DNA from: Actinomadura sp. NBRC 104412
GTDB lineage: Bacteria > Actinomycetota > Actinomycetes > Streptosporangiales > Streptosporangiaceae
Direction: 5' to 3'
Assembly (NCBI RefSeq): GCF_030269515.1
Contig: NZ_BSTM01000024.1
Coordinates: 1 to 64,000 of the forward strand
DNA length: 64,000 nucleotides
This document shows, piece by piece, positions 62,534 to 64,000 of this stretch (its first letter is position 1; each line of letters begins with the position of its first letter). Made by a program: the position numbers and the translations under genes. Below the pieces are notes generated by a model that saw only the letters and a program-made list of their open reading frames with translations, was not told the DNA's origin and did no database searches.

Positions 62534-63781
62534 TTAAGTGGTTCGGGGCGGGTTTGGGTGGCGGTGGGTGGATGCTAGGGCGAAGGTCAGGTAGGCCGCC
62601 AGTAAGGCGATGGCGGCGACCTTGAACATCGTGGCTACTCCGACCCACTCGGCCAGGGCGCCGCCGATGGGTGGGCCCAGGACCTTGCCCAGGTCCAGGC
62701 CCATGTGCAAGAAGGCCGAGACCAGGCCGTGGGGCTGGTCGTCGCGGGTGTCCTCGAAGGCCGAGGCGGCACCGGTGACCCGTAGCAGGCCGCGGGACAG
62801 TCCGGCCGCGGCGAACACCACGGCCTGAAGCCAGAACGACTCGCGGACGACGGGCACCAGGTACAGGGTGGCGACGCCCAGCAGGAACATCGGCGTGGTC
62901 AGGGAACGGCCGCTGACTCGGGCGAAGAGCGGGCCGGACGCGATCCTCGTCACCGACGACGTGAGGGAACGCACACTGGCCAGCAGGCCGATCTGCGTCA
63001 GGGTCAGGCCAGCGGCCAGCGCCAGCACCGGCTGGAAGGTGCTGAGCAGCGCGTTGTGCACGTTGATGAAGAACATGATCAAGGCGCCGCCGAACACCGC
63101 CATCGGCAGCGTTCGGATCGATCGCAACGCCGACAGTGCGTTGTGCTCCTTGCCGTCGTCATCCCTGGCGCGGGTCGCCGCGGCGAGTTGTCCCGGCAGC
63201 GACCGCAGCATGACCGCGGTCGCCAAGGCCGGGAACGCCGCCAGTACCAGGAAGCCGGCCGTGTAGCCCAGCCTGTCGGCCACCAAACCCGCGGTGGCAC
63301 CGCCGACGGCGTTCCCAAGACCCGTGAAGCCGGAGTACCAGCCCATGGCCGACGCGATCGACAGGTGCGACGGGCGGGACGCCACCAGTACGGTCAGCTG
63401 CGTGGTGGTGGCCATCGCCCAGCCGACGCCGTCCATCGCCATCAGCGCCCCGAACAGGACCAGTTCGTCCGTGAGCGGGACGACGGCGAAGGCGCCGGCC
63501 GACAGCAGCCCGCCGACGAGCAGCAGCGGGCGGACCCGGTCGGCCGCGTAGCCGGCGCCGACCGGCAACCGCGTCAGCAGCGAGCTCAGCCCGAAGATCG
63601 CCAGTACGGTGCCGATGGCGCCGGGACCGTGGCCGCGGCCGTCGGAGAGGTAGGGCGGCACCAGGACGTGCAGTGCCGCCTCGCCGGAACTGTAGAGAAA
63701 GACGCAGAGGTACGACGCGGCCAGAGGGTTGCCCCGGCTGAACGGGTTGAGCCGGCGTCGTCGCGCCTCCCCCTCATTCAC
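62534..63781 (-). CDS. MFS transporter
   Basis: Predicted 415-residue membrane transporter with about twelve helices. It has ASYLCVFLYSSGEAALHVL (helix 1), GYAADRVRPLLLVGG (loop 2-3) and AIFGLSSLLTRLPVGAG. Homologous to 12-TM efflux/sugar-type MFS. Overlaps the ABC transporter gene end by 8 nt, so it probably belongs to the same operon. Substrate unknown. Confidence 0.9.
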   Translation of the reverse strand: MNEGEARRRRLNPFSRGNPLAASYLCVFLYSSGEAALHVLVPPYLSDGRGHGPGAIGTVLAIFGLSSLLTRLPVGAGYAADRVRPLLLVGGLLSAGAFAVVPLTDELVLFGALMAMDGVGWAMATTTQLTVLVASRPSHLSIASAMGWYSGFTGLGNAVGGATAGLVADRLGYTAGFLVLAAFPALATAVMLRSLPGQLAAATRARDDDGKEHNALSALRSIRTLPMAVFGGALIMFFINVHNALLSTFQPVLALAAGLTLTQIGLLASVRSLTSSVTRIASGPLFARVSGRSLTTPMFLLGVATLYLVPVVRESFWLQAVVFAAAGLSRGLLRVTGAASAFEDTRDDQPHGLVSAFLHMGLDLGKVLGPPIGGALAEWVGVATMFKVAAIALLAAYLTFALASTHRHPNPPRTT

Positions 63782-64000
63782 CGACCGGGATCAACGAGCA
63801 CATCTTCTCCTGGAGGGTGACGGTCACTTCGGTGTCGGGCGGGAACGACAGCGACGGGTGGCACCGGGCGCGCAGTTCCAGCTCGCCGACCCGGATGACG
63901 TGGTCGACGGACTCGCCGAGGAACGCCCGGGTCTGGACGACACCGCTCCATCGGCCGACGACGTCGGACGTGGGGGCCGCGCCCTTCTGCACGTCGACGT
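63774..64000 (-). CDS. ABC transporter ATPase, C-terminal TOBE part (truncated by window)
   Basis: The last 74 residues seen are typical of a TOBE_2 domain after an ABC ATPase: GRWSGVVQTRAFLGESVDHV, LRARCHPSLSFPPDTEV and TLQEKMCSLIPVG. This suggests a Fe3+, spermidine or thiosulfate-type importer. The ATPase core lies beyond the window, so the substrate is unknown. Confidence 0.75.
   Translation of the reverse strand, partial: VDVQKGAAPTSDVVGRWSGVVQTRAFLGESVDHVIRVGELELRARCHPSLSFPPDTEVTVTLQEKMCSLIPVGE

Overview
The window is high-GC actinobacterial DNA. Near-universal G/C third codon positions, XRE/DUF5753 plus DUF397 gene pairs, an SAV2177-type methyltransferase, truncated haemoglobin O, and cobalamin genes mixed with regulatory ones all fit a filamentous actinomycete. 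Actinomadura/Thermomonosporaceae or a relative is my best guess; the genus cannot be fixed from the sequence alone.

Layout. 1-126 is the edge of an IS21-type element. 344-5768 holds truncated haemoglobin, a secreted S37-type peptidase, a tiny Cys/His protein, the ABC-F factor EttA and a membrane diguanylate cyclase. 5769-9892 carries a possible seven-codon leader ORF, an NDH-2-type dehydrogenase fused to an N-terminal membrane module, and a downstream membrane protein that carries the same module three more times behind an 84-bp minisatellite. 10108-14598 holds ssb and two dynamin-like GTPases, read leftward and coupled by an overlap to the siroheme/uroporphyrinogen methyltransferase gene cysG (14595-15836). 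16002-29634 is a leftward cobalamin operon (cobT, cobC-type decarboxylase, cbiX, cobH, cbiG-cobJ, cobL, a CbiD-like fragment, cobM, a GNAT-CobI fusion, cobB, cobO, chlI/D), mostly joined by 4-nt stop/start overlaps and led by a cobalamin riboswitch. A second riboswitch precedes cobN (49354-53007), and cobQ-cobD lie at 57331-59732.

Between and after these: an ATPase/XRE/DUF397 regulatory locus (30176-32079); an F420-type oxidoreductase and a TPP enzyme behind a KstR-like operator (32285-35095); small membrane proteins; a DnaE2-type polymerase with DUF6504 behind an SOS box (37565-41336); a Ser/Thr kinase and a lipase-like hydrolase; a three-subunit molybdenum hydroxylase (44578-48378); a methyltransferase, exporter and amidase group; tRNA-Arg(TCT); a tandem array of four DUF397 genes next to a frameshifted XRE gene; a second anti-sigma-type ATPase; an MFS transporter; and the end of an ABC transporter ATPase gene.

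How the genes work together. CysG makes precorrin-2 or siroheme. CbiX could insert cobalt early, while CobN with ChlI/D inserts it late. CobI/J/M/L/H and CbiG build the corrin ring; CobB, CobO, CobQ, CobD, the CobC-type decarboxylase and CobT finish the side chains and lower ligand. Both main B12 transcripts should be shut down by adenosylcobalamin. The most unusual items are the repeated membrane module linked to NDH-2, the CbiD C-terminal-half protein, the GNAT-CobI fusion, the cysG-dynamin-ssb coupling, and the DUF397 array.
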